Part shown: one piece after another, positions 16,468-26,643 of the stretch | How the letters are laid out: the number at the start of each line of letters is the position of its first letter | Position numbering within the stretch: position 1 is the stretch's first letter | Virus record (IMG/VR): IMGVR_UViG_3300028394_000059 | Location: 22,785-86,784 of that record | DNA from: a virus | Reading direction: 5' to 3' (one strand) | DNA: 64,000 bases | Position numbers and translations under genes: made by a program | The notes under the pieces: generated by a model | The model's input: the letters and a program-made list of their open reading frames with translations, nothing else | Database searches by the model: none | What the model was told of the DNA's origin: nothing

Positions 16468-18321
16468 ATGGCAGATATTCAGATAGGTGTAAATCAAGGA
16501 GACACAGTTTATTATTTTGATCAAAGTATAGGAAACATAGTCTCCAGGGATTGGCTTTTTATTGGTGGAACACCAACAGGTGGGACATCCTACGGACCTG
16601 CAATAAAGTACAATAGTACGAATGCATTGGGATATAATACCTCACTACTTGTTACCGATGCAGCGGGTGTTACTGGTGCAGCCAATAAAACCAATATAAT
16701 TGTGGTTTATCCTGAGGTTATGACAGCACAAATTACTGCTACACCAAATTCTACCTCGATGGATGTCAACGTTATTTATCAGAGTATTGGGTTAACTGGT
16801 AGTGGATATGCTTCATATAATTGGTCAATACCTGGATTAGGAGCAACATCGGGTTCTTCACTGGACTCCGTTACTGGTCCCTACCCCGATTGGTATACTC
16901 TGACAGGATTATACACTGGACTTCCTGGCTCAACATATATAGGAACTGCAACATTATCGGTAACAAGCAACGTTGGTAATAACGCTAATACAGCAACCAA
17001 TGTTACATTTTATAAATATGGACCCTACGAGGATATAAATTATAATGACAATCCATATTATCCTATAACCGGTCCTTATTACACCTGTAGTGTTTTGAGT
17101 GCCAACTCGACAGCCATAGGTTTAGGTGGTAGTAATGTTGTTCTTAAGATAGATCAGAATGGCAGCCATTCTGGACAGATGTGGGATAACTTATATTTTC
17201 ATTCAACAAATGAGTATTGCAACTATTACCCAAACAATGATGATATACTCCAAAGCCAATACGCAGGGCAAACATTTGGGATTATTTCAACCAAGATTAT
17301 ATTTTCGGGAGCTTCATTAACACTTGCTGGTGCTTCATATACACCTGATTCAAAAATAGATCTTGGAAATTATATTACCACTGGATTTATAAACACAAAC
17401 CTGAACGATACATTTTATATAACGGATTATCCGCAGGGAGGACTATTGACTGGCGCTAAAACGGGAAATAGAGAATGGTCTAATGGTGCTATAAATGAAT
17501 ATATGTCAAATAAATATTATTTAACAACTTCCTCAAAATACATAGAGAACGGTGGATTTACATCAGGAAAAATTCCGAGAGTAAATCTAGCCTCCGTGGA
17601 GGCATCAGTTAATCTTGATGCGGGCTCATATAAGTTTGATGGTGGATATGGAGCGGGAGGAACAGCACACGGACCATGTGTACCTAGCTCTAAATTTTTT
17701 GATGATAAATTTGGTGTTAGTGATATAACCGTGGATGTAACAATACAAATTGCAACTGAAAATGCGGTAGCGTACAGCTTTAATGTTACGCTCTCCGATT
17801 CTGATAGTGCTGGTAATACGCCGGATGTTTGGCTTATTACCGCACAGGATACCGCTTATGGAACTGGTACAGGATTGGTTTCTATATTTAACACGGCTTT
17901 AGGATTAATAGGTAGTACTAATAAATTATCCGATTTTATTGGATTTGAACAGTCCCCGTATTTTGCTGCCTACGAAAACGGTGGTGCTTCAAATAATGCA
18001 GCAAAACAATATGACGCTGCAAATTTTCCGGGCATCAGGTTTTATGTTAAAGACCCTGCAGTTGAAAATACAGGAACAGTTTTAGATTCAGAGAATATAG
18101 CATCTGTTAGTATTAGTTGGGGACCCGGCTGGGCGGCTGGTGTTGAGGGACAAGGTTACTTTACTAGTGACAGAAAATTAACATCAGTATTAGGATCTTT
18201 TAAGAGTGATATTGCTTCCTGGATTTCCTGGCTCGGATTCAAGTCAAATTGTGGACTTCCTTCTTCTTTTGTAACGAAGGCTAATTATTTAAGAGGGTGG
18301 AGAATAGGCGGATCCGTATAA
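16468..18321 (+). CDS. Large adhesin-like virion protein with N-terminal PKD/Ig-like domains
   Basis: The 617-residue protein is almost all beta structure. Residues 1-90 (GDTVYYFDQS...WLFIGGTPTGGTS...LLVTDAAG) have the pattern of a PKD-like domain. A second Ig-like domain (ATPNSTSMDVNVIYQS...YNWSIPGLGATSGSS) follows, then a large domain of about 400 residues that I cannot name. It has many Gly, Asn, Ser and Tyr residues and no catalytic motif I recognise. It belongs to the tail-fibre/adhesin block and is probably exposed on the virion, where such domains bind surface polysaccharide or proteins. The start follows an A-rich leader (ATTAAAAAATGG) and its own late-promoter-like box. Confidence 0.55.
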   Translation: MADIQIGVNQGDTVYYFDQSIGNIVSRDWLFIGGTPTGGTSYGPAIKYNSTNALGYNTSLLVTDAAGVTGAANKTNIIVVYPEVMTAQITATPNSTSMDVNVIYQSIGLTGSGYASYNWSIPGLGATSGSSLDSVTGPYPDWYTLTGLYTGLPGSTYIGTATLSVTSNVGNNANTATNVTFYKYGPYEDINYNDNPYYPITGPYYTCSVLSANSTAIGLGGSNVVLKIDQNGSHSGQMWDNLYFHSTNEYCNYYPNNDDILQSQYAGQTFGIISTKIIFSGASLTLAGASYTPDSKIDLGNYITTGFINTNLNDTFYITDYPQGGLLTGAKTGNREWSNGAINEYMSNKYYLTTSSKYIENGGFTSGKIPRVNLASVEASVNLDAGSYKFDGGYGAGGTAHGPCVPSSKFFDDKFGVSDITVDVTIQIATENAVAYSFNVTLSDSDSAGNTPDVWLITAQDTAYGTGTGLVSIFNTALGLIGSTNKLSDFIGFEQSPYFAAYENGGASNNAAKQYDAANFPGIRFYVKDPAVENTGTVLDSENIASVSISWGPGWAAGVEGQGYFTSDRKLTSVLGSFKSDIASWISWLGFKSNCGLPSSFVTKANYLRGWRIGGSV

Positions 18322-18350
18322 TAAAAACAAAAAGTAAACTAAAGATATAG

Positions 18351-21300
18351 ATGGCAAGCTACTATTTAATAATGAATCAGATTGACGTGGACTCGGAATT
18401 CTATGTTTGGGGATCTGGTCAGGATTTAAGAAGATTCGATGGAAATACATGGGAATACTATAATTATACAAATTCTGCAGTTCCTAGTGGTGCACCTTAT
18501 TTCTTAGATACAAGATCAATATCAATAGATCCTGCTGATAGAGTATGGGTTGGATGTGCGGAAGGACCAACATCGGGACTTAATGAAAATGCGGTTTTCT
18601 ATATTGATAGCAATGATGTTAGTATAGGTGATAGTTGGACATTTTCTGATCTTGGTAGTTTTACTGAACCACAGGAAATCTCACATATTTATGCTTGTCC
18701 ATACGGGGATGACATTCTTGCTTTTGCTACACCACTTAATGGTATAGGTGGAACAGGAACTACCGGATACACTCAAATAAATGGCGTTACTGGCGGTAGA
18801 CTTTTCCATTATCTAATTGAAAATGAGGAGTGGAAAGAAACTGTTCCTGAGTACATCTGGCCCCATATATATGATACGATAGCTAAAGGGTATGATGGTA
18901 AGAATTACTTCTATTATGTTGCAACATCGGAGGGTCTTTTTACAATACCGCAGGGTACATTGGAGAAGGAGACTCTTTTGGGTGGATTTGAGATAATAAA
19001 ACAAGCTCAGGTTTATAACACAAAGACCAGTGGGATAATATCAGATAACGTTTATTCTATTGACCTTGACGAGGATGGAAATCTATGGATAGGAACGGAC
19101 GTTGGTCTATCATTCTTTGATGGAACCGAATTCTACAATTACCCCATAGCTACAGGTCCCGTTACCAAAGTTAAATCCAGACCGAACGGGCACGTATTTT
19201 ATTCTTCCGGGGATGGTGAGCTAAATAGCGGTACGGGTCTTTGGCATTTCAACGGAGTGAATTACACACAATACACATCAGCAACTGGTGGTATCGCCAA
19301 TGATAATGTTCTGGATATAAAACTAGTTGAATACAACATAACACAGAACAGCTCGGTTGTTTATGAGGATGGACTCTGGGTTCTTTGTTACAATTATCTT
19401 TCTGATTTTGACTATGACATTCCTCATGTTTATGGATCATCCAAATATGAGGGTGCAACGGGATGGAACTTTACATACTACACACCAGATCAACCAGAAA
19501 TAAATCCAGCTATTCCCAAGATCAATAAATACACATGGTCTTACCCGGAATGGAGAACATACCAGGATGGGTTTCTAAAGTATAAATTTCCAGGACTAGA
19601 TCCAAGAAACCTATTTCTAACTACGGAACTTAGTGATATTGCTGATGGTAAGGCTGGTAAACAACCATATTGGGATAATTGGCCAATTCCATCATATGAG
19701 GAGGAAGTTTTAGTGGAATCGATAGCTGATTATGATTGGGCTGATAATATAGTGATAGGAGCAATCGACTCTTATGGGGGTACTGGAAATATTGCCATAA
19801 CCTCATCAGCAAGTATAAAAACACAATTTGGTACCAAGTACTATGTTGGTGGGTACATATCAGGAAATACAAATGCAAACTTTGGTTACTATAACAACAA
19901 TGATGTAGCTTCAATATCAAATCAAAATCCAACATTAGGTGGCAGATCGGGCGTTGGCGGTTCTAACACTTCCACTGGTGCTCAATCAATGGGATTTATA
20001 ACTTGCTATAACGAAAAAGGGATAGTTGATTCAATTCTCCCTTTCAGAGGTTATTTCACAACAATTGAAGATCTGGCACCTTCCCCGGACGGATCCTCAA
20101 TTATTGCTACTGGACAATTTAAAAGATTTATAGAAAATGGTGATTATGTATGGGATTCAATCGAATTGCTAAATGATACTTTTGAGGGAGGTCCTACAGG
20201 AGCACCTATAGGGGTAACCAATCCTTATATAACTGGATTAACATCCGGATCATATTCGTGGATATATGATCCAACATCACCGGTAACTACATTTAGTGAT
20301 GACTGGTTATTTGATAATACAGTGAATACACCATCTTCCGGTAATTTTGACACGCAGACATTAAATTCTTCTGGACTATATGAGGATGTAACATACATAT
20401 CATTAAATTACACTTCCGATTCCTCTGCTAATCTCACTACGGAACTTGATGCGCTTGTAACCGGAAATACACTGAGCCTATATTCATACTCTCCCGCTTT
20501 GGCTTATTATAGAATTGATCGGATATCAGCATTCTCGGGTGGGCTAAAATTCAACGTTACATACATGTCAGGAGCTACTGGGGCCATTGGAAATTTGAGC
20601 GTCGGTACTGCATTCGCTATTAGCGGATATGATTATACGCCGGATACCTATCCGATGGTAAGGAATCTGCAATATATGACGGATACCCTAAATCAATGGG
20701 AAGCCGGTATAAAAAAAGATGTCCAATCCATAGGCCTATTTGTTACTAAAATAAATGGTGATCTTGGTGGTGTATCTTCATTGGCACCGTTAATAAATTA
20801 TGCTGACTACAATTCCGCGGCACGTAAGTATTTTAGAACCACCGGATTTAGACATTTCCCAAGAGCATCAGTTATGCGTCATTCAGATGGTGATGATGAT
20901 AAACAAATAAAACTGGATGTTACTAGGTATTCTATAAATCTAGGTATAAAAAATGATGAGAACTGGAATAGTATGGGCGGAAATCCGCTTGGAGGATTTG
21001 CAACTCTGAAAAATCTGTGGAATAGAACAAATGATGGATTTTTTACGACCGATTATATTGCACAGAGCAATAGAAATACACTCTATGCATTTAACCAGGA
21101 TACTGTATTCTCGTATGTTAGATTATCGGTTGATGATTTTTCTCTATTATCTACCATAACATCGGAGAGTCTTAACTTCACACCAGTCGGAGCTTTCAAA
21201 ATTGCTAGCGGTCAAATAGGATCTGTAAAATCTCTAAGAGGAGATAATACAACTTTAGTGACTGGATATGTTGATAGATCATTTACTATGGGGGGAATCG

Positions 21301-22466
21301 AGATATCAGCGACAGGATCGGATAGACCTTATTATATAATAATGAATAAGGACGGTGTTGGTGTAACTGGAGCTCTAATATCCGATGGGTATTCGGGTGG
21401 TGCATATAATTTACCAGCAGCTAGTAAGGATGATTCCACATATTACGTTACAACCATATTCGGCGGATCAGGAAGCTATTTTGGTAATGCCTTTGTAGCT
21501 GGATCAACAGGAACCACATATTTGCTAACCGCAAATATAACGGAGCAGGCTGTTTCCAAATCAATGTTTGCTGTCGATCTGGATTTTGAGAATACAAGTT
21601 ACATGAACCTTAATTCCAGCGGACCAATACTTGACGATCAATATTACATGATATATGGAATTTCATTGGGTGCTGCCGGTGTTACTGGAACTAATATTAT
21701 AAAGACAAATCGCAGTGGAAAAATATTAGATAGCATAAATTTTGGAGGAACTGGCGGATATAACCATACCGTTCAGCTCGATGCGTTTTCTGCTAATTGC
21801 GATGTCGATGGTAATCTATTTATAAACGCTGTAAATAGAACAGGAGTTACTGGGAGTGGTTATTATCAATCTAACCCAAAATCAGCATTCTCATTGCTAA
21901 CAGAACAATATCAACCTGAACTAGGTATCAATCTGGGTAATATTATTTCTAGAGCTGGATCGGGAACTTGGACATGGTGCGATGTGCATTCAACAGATAT
22001 GGGTATGCAGGTACCAATTTTATCGACGGTGGTATTTAATAATTACGCTTCAAACCTATACGGAAAACAAAATAATAATTGGATATTAAGTGATTCTAAA
22101 ACTGGAGATGAGTTACTAAATGTAAAGGGAAGCCCTTATTTTATATACACATTTAGCATTGCTGGTAATTACACAATATACAATAGTGTGGAGGATTCGA
22201 TGGGCAATGTCTATATGACAACTAAACCTGGTTATATTGAGGTTATTGACCACAAGATTAAAAGACCTGATGATAAGAATCCTGATGAAGTTGATTCGTT
22301 TGATTATGGGCAACCAGAACCTTTCTATGGAAGGGATTATCAAGCACAGAAACTTGATAAGGATATGTTGATTGAGCAGGAAAAAATATTCAGAGGAGAA
22401 CAGCCTCAATTTGGATCCGAAGTTGTTATACCTAATAACCCTGATGCAACATTTAGAACGGATTAA
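18351..22466 (+). CDS. Giant beta-propeller virion protein (receptor-binding candidate)
   Basis: The 1371-residue protein contains blade-like repeats. The clearest is at about residues 227-258, with ISDNVYSIDLDEDGNLWIGT followed by DVGLSFFDG. This is the Reg_prop signature found in periplasmic sensor propellers of Bacteroidota hybrid two-component systems. Related blades occur at about 50-72 (RSISIDPADRVWVGC) and near 312 (GGIANDNVLDIKLVE). The remainder is a long beta-rich shaft with several G-x-T-G motifs, and the C-terminus is charged. In a phage structural cluster, such a propeller is plausibly a receptor- or glycan-binding module. The stop codon lies inside the stem of the downstream terminator. 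Confidence 0.6.
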   Translation: MASYYLIMNQIDVDSEFYVWGSGQDLRRFDGNTWEYYNYTNSAVPSGAPYFLDTRSISIDPADRVWVGCAEGPTSGLNENAVFYIDSNDVSIGDSWTFSDLGSFTEPQEISHIYACPYGDDILAFATPLNGIGGTGTTGYTQINGVTGGRLFHYLIENEEWKETVPEYIWPHIYDTIAKGYDGKNYFYYVATSEGLFTIPQGTLEKETLLGGFEIIKQAQVYNTKTSGIISDNVYSIDLDEDGNLWIGTDVGLSFFDGTEFYNYPIATGPVTKVKSRPNGHVFYSSGDGELNSGTGLWHFNGVNYTQYTSATGGIANDNVLDIKLVEYNITQNSSVVYEDGLWVLCYNYLSDFDYDIPHVYGSSKYEGATGWNFTYYTPDQPEINPAIPKINKYTWSYPEWRTYQDGFLKYKFPGLDPRNLFLTTELSDIADGKAGKQPYWDNWPIPSYEEEVLVESIADYDWADNIVIGAIDSYGGTGNIAITSSASIKTQFGTKYYVGGYISGNTNANFGYYNNNDVASISNQNPTLGGRSGVGGSNTSTGAQSMGFITCYNEKGIVDSILPFRGYFTTIEDLAPSPDGSSIIATGQFKRFIENGDYVWDSIELLNDTFEGGPTGAPIGVTNPYITGLTSGSYSWIYDPTSPVTTFSDDWLFDNTVNTPSSGNFDTQTLNSSGLYEDVTYISLNYTSDSSANLTTELDALVTGNTLSLYSYSPALAYYRIDRISAFSGGLKFNVTYMSGATGAIGNLSVGTAFAISGYDYTPDTYPMVRNLQYMTDTLNQWEAGIKKDVQSIGLFVTKINGDLGGVSSLAPLINYADYNSAARKYFRTTGFRHFPRASVMRHSDGDDDKQIKLDVTRYSINLGIKNDENWNSMGGNPLGGFATLKNLWNRTNDGFFTTDYIAQSNRNTLYAFNQDTVFSYVRLSVDDFSLLSTITSESLNFTPVGAFKIASGQIGSVKSLRGDNTTLVTGYVDRSFTMGGIEISATGSDRPYYIIMNKDGVGVTGALISDGYSGGAYNLPAASKDDSTYYVTTIFGGSGSYFGNAFVAGSTGTTYLLTANITEQAVSKSMFAVDLDFENTSYMNLNSSGPILDDQYYMIYGISLGAAGVTGTNIIKTNRSGKILDSINFGGTGGYNHTVQLDAFSANCDVDGNLFINAVNRTGVTGSGYYQSNPKSAFSLLTEQYQPELGINLGNIISRAGSGTWTWCDVHSTDMGMQVPILSTVVFNNYASNLYGKQNNNWILSDSKTGDELLNVKGSPYFIYTFSIAGNYTIYNSVEDSMGNVYMTTKPGYIEVIDHKIKRPDDKNPDEVDSFDYGQPEPFYGRDYQAQKLDKDMLIEQEKIFRGEQPQFGSEVVIPNNPDATFRTD

Positions 22467-22487
22467 TTTCTTAATCCGTTCTTTTTA
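22455..22487 (+). terminator. Perfect 12-bp hairpin terminator between convergent genes
   Basis: The stem AGAACGGATTAA pairs with TTAATCCGTTCT around a TTTC loop and is followed by TTTTT. It contains the stop codon of the propeller gene and separates it from the convergent phoH-like gene. Confidence 0.8.
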
Positions 22488-22491
22488 ATTT

Positions 22492-23253
22492 TTATTTGGT
22501 TGTTTTGTAATTATCTTCCCATTCATCGAATGTTTCTTCGATTAATTTCACAATCGGATCTCTAACAATATCATTGATACTAAAGCTCATCGTTCCGATG
22601 TCTTCTTTGTTTTCGAACAGCTTAACTACCAGATCTAATGATGAGAGTTTAGTGTTCTTCATATCGATCTGCTTGGTGTCACCCGTAATGATCATTTTGG
22701 TATCTGTACCGATTCTTGTCATTGTTGATCTCATATTTTTCTGAGTTATATTCTGAGCTTCATCAACAATAATGATTGCGTTGTCTATCGATCTTCCTCT
22801 AATATAAGCTAGCGGTAAAACTTCAATAAATCCCTGATCCAGCATAATCTGAGTTAATCCCTCGCCAATAATTTTTTGAAAGTTATCTAGAAATGAAATG
22901 GTGAATGGCAACATCTTTTCTTTAAGGTCCCCTTTTAGAAATCCAACTTCTTCGCCTTCAAGAACAGTTACACTTTTAACAAGAATTATTTTTTTAAACC
23001 TGGAATCACTTTTTAAAAGTTTTAAAGCCTGAGCACATGCAAGATATGTTTTGCCTGTTCCTGCTGGACCTGCTGCTATTGTTATTTTATTGTCATTTAT
23101 TAGATTCATAAGATTTTTCTGACTTTCATTTTTATACTTATAATCTAGCCTCAATTTCTGCAGATCAAACCTTGACCCATTTTGGTGTTGATGTCCGGAT
23201 GGGAATGTTTCGTAAAACTCTTCGTCAGCGATTCTCTTCTTTCTGTTTGCCAT
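22492..23253 (-). CDS. phoH: PhoH-like ATPase
   Basis: The 253-residue protein shows the PhoH nucleotide-binding core: Walker A GPAGTGKT at residues 62-69, preceded by the typical KITIAA strand, then GEEVGFLKGDLKEKM and the PLAYIRGRSIDNAIIIVDEA segment with the Walker B Asp-Glu, followed by the N-MRSTMTRIG and MIITGDTKQID motifs. Length and order fit phage PhoH proteins. These are widespread in large phages and are thought to act as RNA-linked ATPases or helicases, but the substrate is not settled. It is on the minus strand, alone with one small ORF upstream, so it must use a promoter in the 23.4-23.5 kb divergent region and is probably expressed at a different time from the fibres. Confidence 0.9.
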   Translation of the reverse strand: MANRKKRIADEEFYETFPSGHQHQNGSRFDLQKLRLDYKYKNESQKNLMNLINDNKITIAAGPAGTGKTYLACAQALKLLKSDSRFKKIILVKSVTVLEGEEVGFLKGDLKEKMLPFTISFLDNFQKIIGEGLTQIMLDQGFIEVLPLAYIRGRSIDNAIIIVDEAQNITQKNMRSTMTRIGTDTKMIITGDTKQIDMKNTKLSSLDLVVKLFENKEDIGTMSFSINDIVRDPIVKLIEETFDEWEDNYKTTK

Positions 23254-23257
23254 ATTA

Positions 23258-23431
23258 TTATTTTATTTTTGGGTGGTAATGCTCCGATTTAATACAATTC
23301 GGGTGATTATTGGATTTGTTAAAAAAATTATTGGTATTTTCTGGATTTTTATCGGAATAAATCAATGATTTTGCGCTTAAAGATATATCAATAAAGCGTT
23401 TTTTGTGAGGTTTGATTTTTTGTCCTTCCAT
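23258..23431 (-). CDS. Small basic protein upstream of phoH (unknown)
   Basis: A 57-residue ORF ends 4 nt before the phoH-like start, with MEGQKIKPHKKRFIDISLSA as its N-terminus. A longer reading from base 23509 would run through the divergent promoter and overlap the start of the opposite gene, so I prefer the internal ATG at 23429-23431. The product is rich in Lys, Asn and His, with no recognisable domain. Coupling to phoH is the main argument that it is real. Confidence 0.45.
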   Translation of the reverse strand: MEGQKIKPHKKRFIDISLSAKSLIYSDKNPENTNNFFNKSNNHPNCIKSEHYHPKIK

Positions 23432-23454
23432 ATTTAAGTGTTGTCTGTGACGAT

Positions 23455-23462
23455 GATATATA
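23455..23462 (+). promoter_or_regulatory. GATATATA late-promoter-like box (divergent region)
   Basis: Located 30 nt before the start of the + strand fibre gene and 24 nt from the minus-strand small ORF. The surrounding GATATATATTTC is partly self-complementary. I see no exact copy of the box facing the minus strand. Confidence 0.5.
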
Positions 23463-23492
23463 TTTCGCTTTAAAAAACAAATAAAAAGAAAA

Positions 23493-24401
23493 ATGGCAAC
23501 TGTAAACATTAATGAAATTTTAGGATCAGATTCGATATCTGGATCTAGAGTAACCCTTAACTCAAACTTTTTGATATTACAAAACTGGATAAATGGTTAC
23601 GTAACCGGGTTTGGAATTGATACCGTAAATGGTATTATTAATCTATCTAACGCTTCCACAGGAAGGGTACAGGCAAAGATCGGTAAATTCGATTCAATCT
23701 CACTGCCATCAACTGGAGCTTCCCTAGCATCATTAAGTGCTTTAGGTGCTGCTTCCTTTACTGATGTGCAAACAACAACATTCACAGCTTCTGGAGCTCT
23801 AAATGCAAATTCCGTTGTGACATTCGGAGGTCAATCAGTATTTGTTGTTGGTGGTACAGCTTCTTTTAACGCGAGAACAACCTTTAATTCAGCTAACGTA
23901 CTTGGTGTTCAGGGACATGTAATAAGTCAGAACACAACGTATGCATCAGGAACTGCTGGTACACCATTCCCTTCAAATGCATCAGGCATTGGAGGTGGGG
24001 GAGTATTAACATCAATTAATTCACCCTATGCTATAACTGGATTGGAGGATGTGCTCTATGCAAATTGCGGACCTACTGGATTCTATATGAAGGTTGTTGA
24101 TGGAACTTCACCCGTCGGTGGAACATTACCAAATATACCACAAGGAACTAGAGTTACTATTGTTAATACTTCTGCTGCTACTGGTTATATCTATACTGGA
24201 GTTACTGGATCTACTTCATACTACACCGGATTTAATAATGCTGCATTATATGGTGGATATTCAACTAGTGGTTTAAGTGTAAGCCAGAATAAGTCATACA
24301 GATCATCTGTAACTTTACAATGGGAACCTAGAGTTGGACAGGGACAAGCAACACAGAACGGTTCTTGGATAGTACTGGCATCAACCAATATTACGGTATA
24401 A
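23493..24401 (+). CDS. Fibre-like virion protein
   Basis: The 302-residue protein has an N-terminal anchor-like segment (residues 1-45, INEILGSDSISGSRVTLNSN then FLILQNWI). A low-complexity beta-repeat region follows, rich in Ser, Ala, Thr and Gly (residues 55-130), as in trimeric fibre shafts, and then a C-terminal beta domain containing CGPTGFYMKV. Its N-terminus is similar in style, a short strand followed by an N-F/L-x-x-L helix, to the collagen-like fibre proteins further on. It is probably a short tail fibre or baseplate pin. No enzymatic motif is visible. Confidence 0.55.
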   Translation: MATVNINEILGSDSISGSRVTLNSNFLILQNWINGYVTGFGIDTVNGIINLSNASTGRVQAKIGKFDSISLPSTGASLASLSALGAASFTDVQTTTFTASGALNANSVVTFGGQSVFVVGGTASFNARTTFNSANVLGVQGHVISQNTTYASGTAGTPFPSNASGIGGGGVLTSINSPYAITGLEDVLYANCGPTGFYMKVVDGTSPVGGTLPNIPQGTRVTIVNTSAATGYIYTGVTGSTSYYTGFNNAALYGGYSTSGLSVSQNKSYRSSVTLQWEPRVGQGQATQNGSWIVLASTNITV

Positions 24402-24419
24402 TAAAATAAATAGAAATCG

Positions 24420-26621
24420 ATGGCAAAAACACCATTTATAAGACCTTTACAAGTTCAGGGTGGTACATTCTACACATTCACGTCTTCAGCGGAAGATCTT
24501 TCTTTCACATTCAATAATTCGGTTAATAAATTTAGATTCTCGAAGTTTGCTCTTTTGAATCTTCCTGATATAAACAACACATCAAACGGATCTGAGGATA
24601 ATTTCATAAGATTGAATGGACCTGACGGTGCATTTCTTGATTGGGCTAATGCAACAGGGAATATAATAACTGGTGACGGTAATATCGATTTCTCACAAAG
24701 TTTTCAGAGTTATTGTTTAAATCTGGAGTCAACAATAACGGCAACGGATGAATATGACTCAACACTAAAGCAAAACGTATCGGAAAGAATTTTCTTTAAA
24801 TGGCTTAGAGAGCTCGGAGCAATAAGATTTAGAGGAGCTAATTCCGATGAGGTTGTTCCTACATTGGATCAAACAACCGTTACTACTGTTAATGGTTTAC
24901 CAGTTACGCAAAAGAGATATGCTGAGGGAGATGCACCAGCTGGAACAACTGGAGCATATGGAATGACTGGTGGTTATTATAGTAGAGTAGTCCAATATGT
25001 CGGTAATCTTGATATAGTAAACTCGGTAAAAAACTCCACCAACACTTATTCTGAGGTTTATGTTTACGTTCCGACAAAAGATGGTAATACACCATATGTT
25101 CTATTTAAGAATATTGCCGATAAAAACTATTATCCGGATTATCAATGGACAAACAATCCTAATAATCCTCTGAATGATGAATATCTGGTTGGAAGAAACT
25201 ATGACGAGACAAATCCAAGCGGATTAACAAATCTAGCAATTTTCGATGATGATGTTCTTGGTGTACCTACTGCATCGTATATCGATACAGGTGTTAGTGC
25301 CTCAACAATAGCGGGTAATTGGTATTCTCCAAGAGATACTGCAAACACATATTTTACTGACTCATCTTTTGTCGATCCTTCCAATTACATTCTAACAAAG
25401 ACTGATAATTCTAATAGTTTAACGTACATCAGAAGTAAGCTTGATTCGATAGGTATTGATTTCAATCCTAATTCATACCAGGGTATAATATCTGATCCTA
25501 GTATATCTACGTTGGAGGAGTTTAACTCTACCGCAGGTTCCTCAGACTTTGCGTTTAACGCGGTATTAATCTATTATGATGTATACGACCCTGCTATTCC
25601 TACTGATGTAGCTACGAACTTATATGGTGTTTTATTCCTAGACGATGTCAATACATCTAGCGGTGACATCTTTATCCCTAGACTACCGAAGCATAGACCT
25701 AATCCGGTTACTAAATTAAATGGTAATTCATACGGATTTAAGATAAATTTAAAATTTGATACCGATATAGATCAAACTGGGGTAGAGCAAGCTATAAATG
25801 ACTACTCTCCCTTCTCTTTATCCATGTTTATGGACGCTATGAACGTGTTACAAGACGCTAGCGCAACCTTAAACAATGCCTCAGTTGATTTCATCAATCT
25901 GAGCGATAGAGTCACTAATTTGGAGAATATAACGCTTTCGTCTCAAACCTCAGCTAATTTAGATAGAAGAATAACGGGACTGGAACAAACATTGGCAGCA
26001 AATCAGGCTTTATTTAATAACACACATTCCATAATGGGTCTTATCAATCAGAATTATGATATGGTTAGAGCCATAATCAATAACAAGACGAGCGTGGAGG
26101 TGTCCTATAATTTGGATCTTTTCAAACAAGGAAGTGGAATTTCTCTAGATAGATCAACTCCTAACGAGGTTACTGTTAATAGTATAAATCAAGATTTTAC
26201 CATCGGTAACGATATGGGTAAAGGAACGCTTACACAAAATGGTAATAATGAAATAAATCTACTCAGATTCTCTAATTACTTTAAACACGTAAACAACGAA
26301 AATCCATTAACGTTAACGGGTGACTTAACCATAAGAATAAATGATAATCCAGCAAACTGGAAGAATGGACAGAGGTTTAGATTATCATTTGGTGATATAG
26401 TCTATCCTGGTGAATACTTCATTAACATATTAACAAATTCACAGGGTAAATATCCAATTTCTAATCCAAGTACTGTTAGTTATTCAACTACTATAATCAC
26501 TCTGGATGATGATATGTTTAAAACACAAGGATATAAGCCAGTTTTGGATATAGTTTGTATCGATGAAAACAATTTAGAATTCCAGGTTGATATGATAGGT
26601 AAAAGCTTAACCAACAATTAA
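24420..26621 (+). CDS. Virion structural protein with central coiled coil
   Basis: This 733-residue protein is beta-rich to about residue 450, then has a coiled-coil-like segment around 465-560 (SMFMDAMNVLQDASATLNNAS, DRVTNLENITL, NLDRRITGLEQTLAANQALF), then a small C-terminal beta domain. The architecture suggests a trimeric fibre or pin that oligomerises through the coil. I do not recognise the family. It lies 18 nt after the preceding fibre gene and 22 nt before the next, in one apparent operon from the 23455 promoter box. Confidence 0.55.
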   Translation: MAKTPFIRPLQVQGGTFYTFTSSAEDLSFTFNNSVNKFRFSKFALLNLPDINNTSNGSEDNFIRLNGPDGAFLDWANATGNIITGDGNIDFSQSFQSYCLNLESTITATDEYDSTLKQNVSERIFFKWLRELGAIRFRGANSDEVVPTLDQTTVTTVNGLPVTQKRYAEGDAPAGTTGAYGMTGGYYSRVVQYVGNLDIVNSVKNSTNTYSEVYVYVPTKDGNTPYVLFKNIADKNYYPDYQWTNNPNNPLNDEYLVGRNYDETNPSGLTNLAIFDDDVLGVPTASYIDTGVSASTIAGNWYSPRDTANTYFTDSSFVDPSNYILTKTDNSNSLTYIRSKLDSIGIDFNPNSYQGIISDPSISTLEEFNSTAGSSDFAFNAVLIYYDVYDPAIPTDVATNLYGVLFLDDVNTSSGDIFIPRLPKHRPNPVTKLNGNSYGFKINLKFDTDIDQTGVEQAINDYSPFSLSMFMDAMNVLQDASATLNNASVDFINLSDRVTNLENITLSSQTSANLDRRITGLEQTLAANQALFNNTHSIMGLINQNYDMVRAIINNKTSVEVSYNLDLFKQGSGISLDRSTPNEVTVNSINQDFTIGNDMGKGTLTQNGNNEINLLRFSNYFKHVNNENPLTLTGDLTIRINDNPANWKNGQRFRLSFGDIVYPGEYFINILTNSQGKYPISNPSTVSYSTTIITLDDDMFKTQGYKPVLDIVCIDENNLEFQVDMIGKSLTNN

Positions 26622-26643
26622 TAAAATTAAATAACCAAAGGAA

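Noticed and set aside
9895-22466. A diversity-generating retroelement acting on the large fibre genes
   Set aside because: No reverse transcriptase, template repeat or adenine-mutated variable repeat pair was seen in the window.
23432-23509. Longer start for the small minus-strand ORF before phoH
   Set aside because: It would overlap the divergent promoter region and the start of the opposite fibre gene; the hydrophobic N-terminus MFTVAIFLFICFL would be a coincidence of AT-rich leader DNA.
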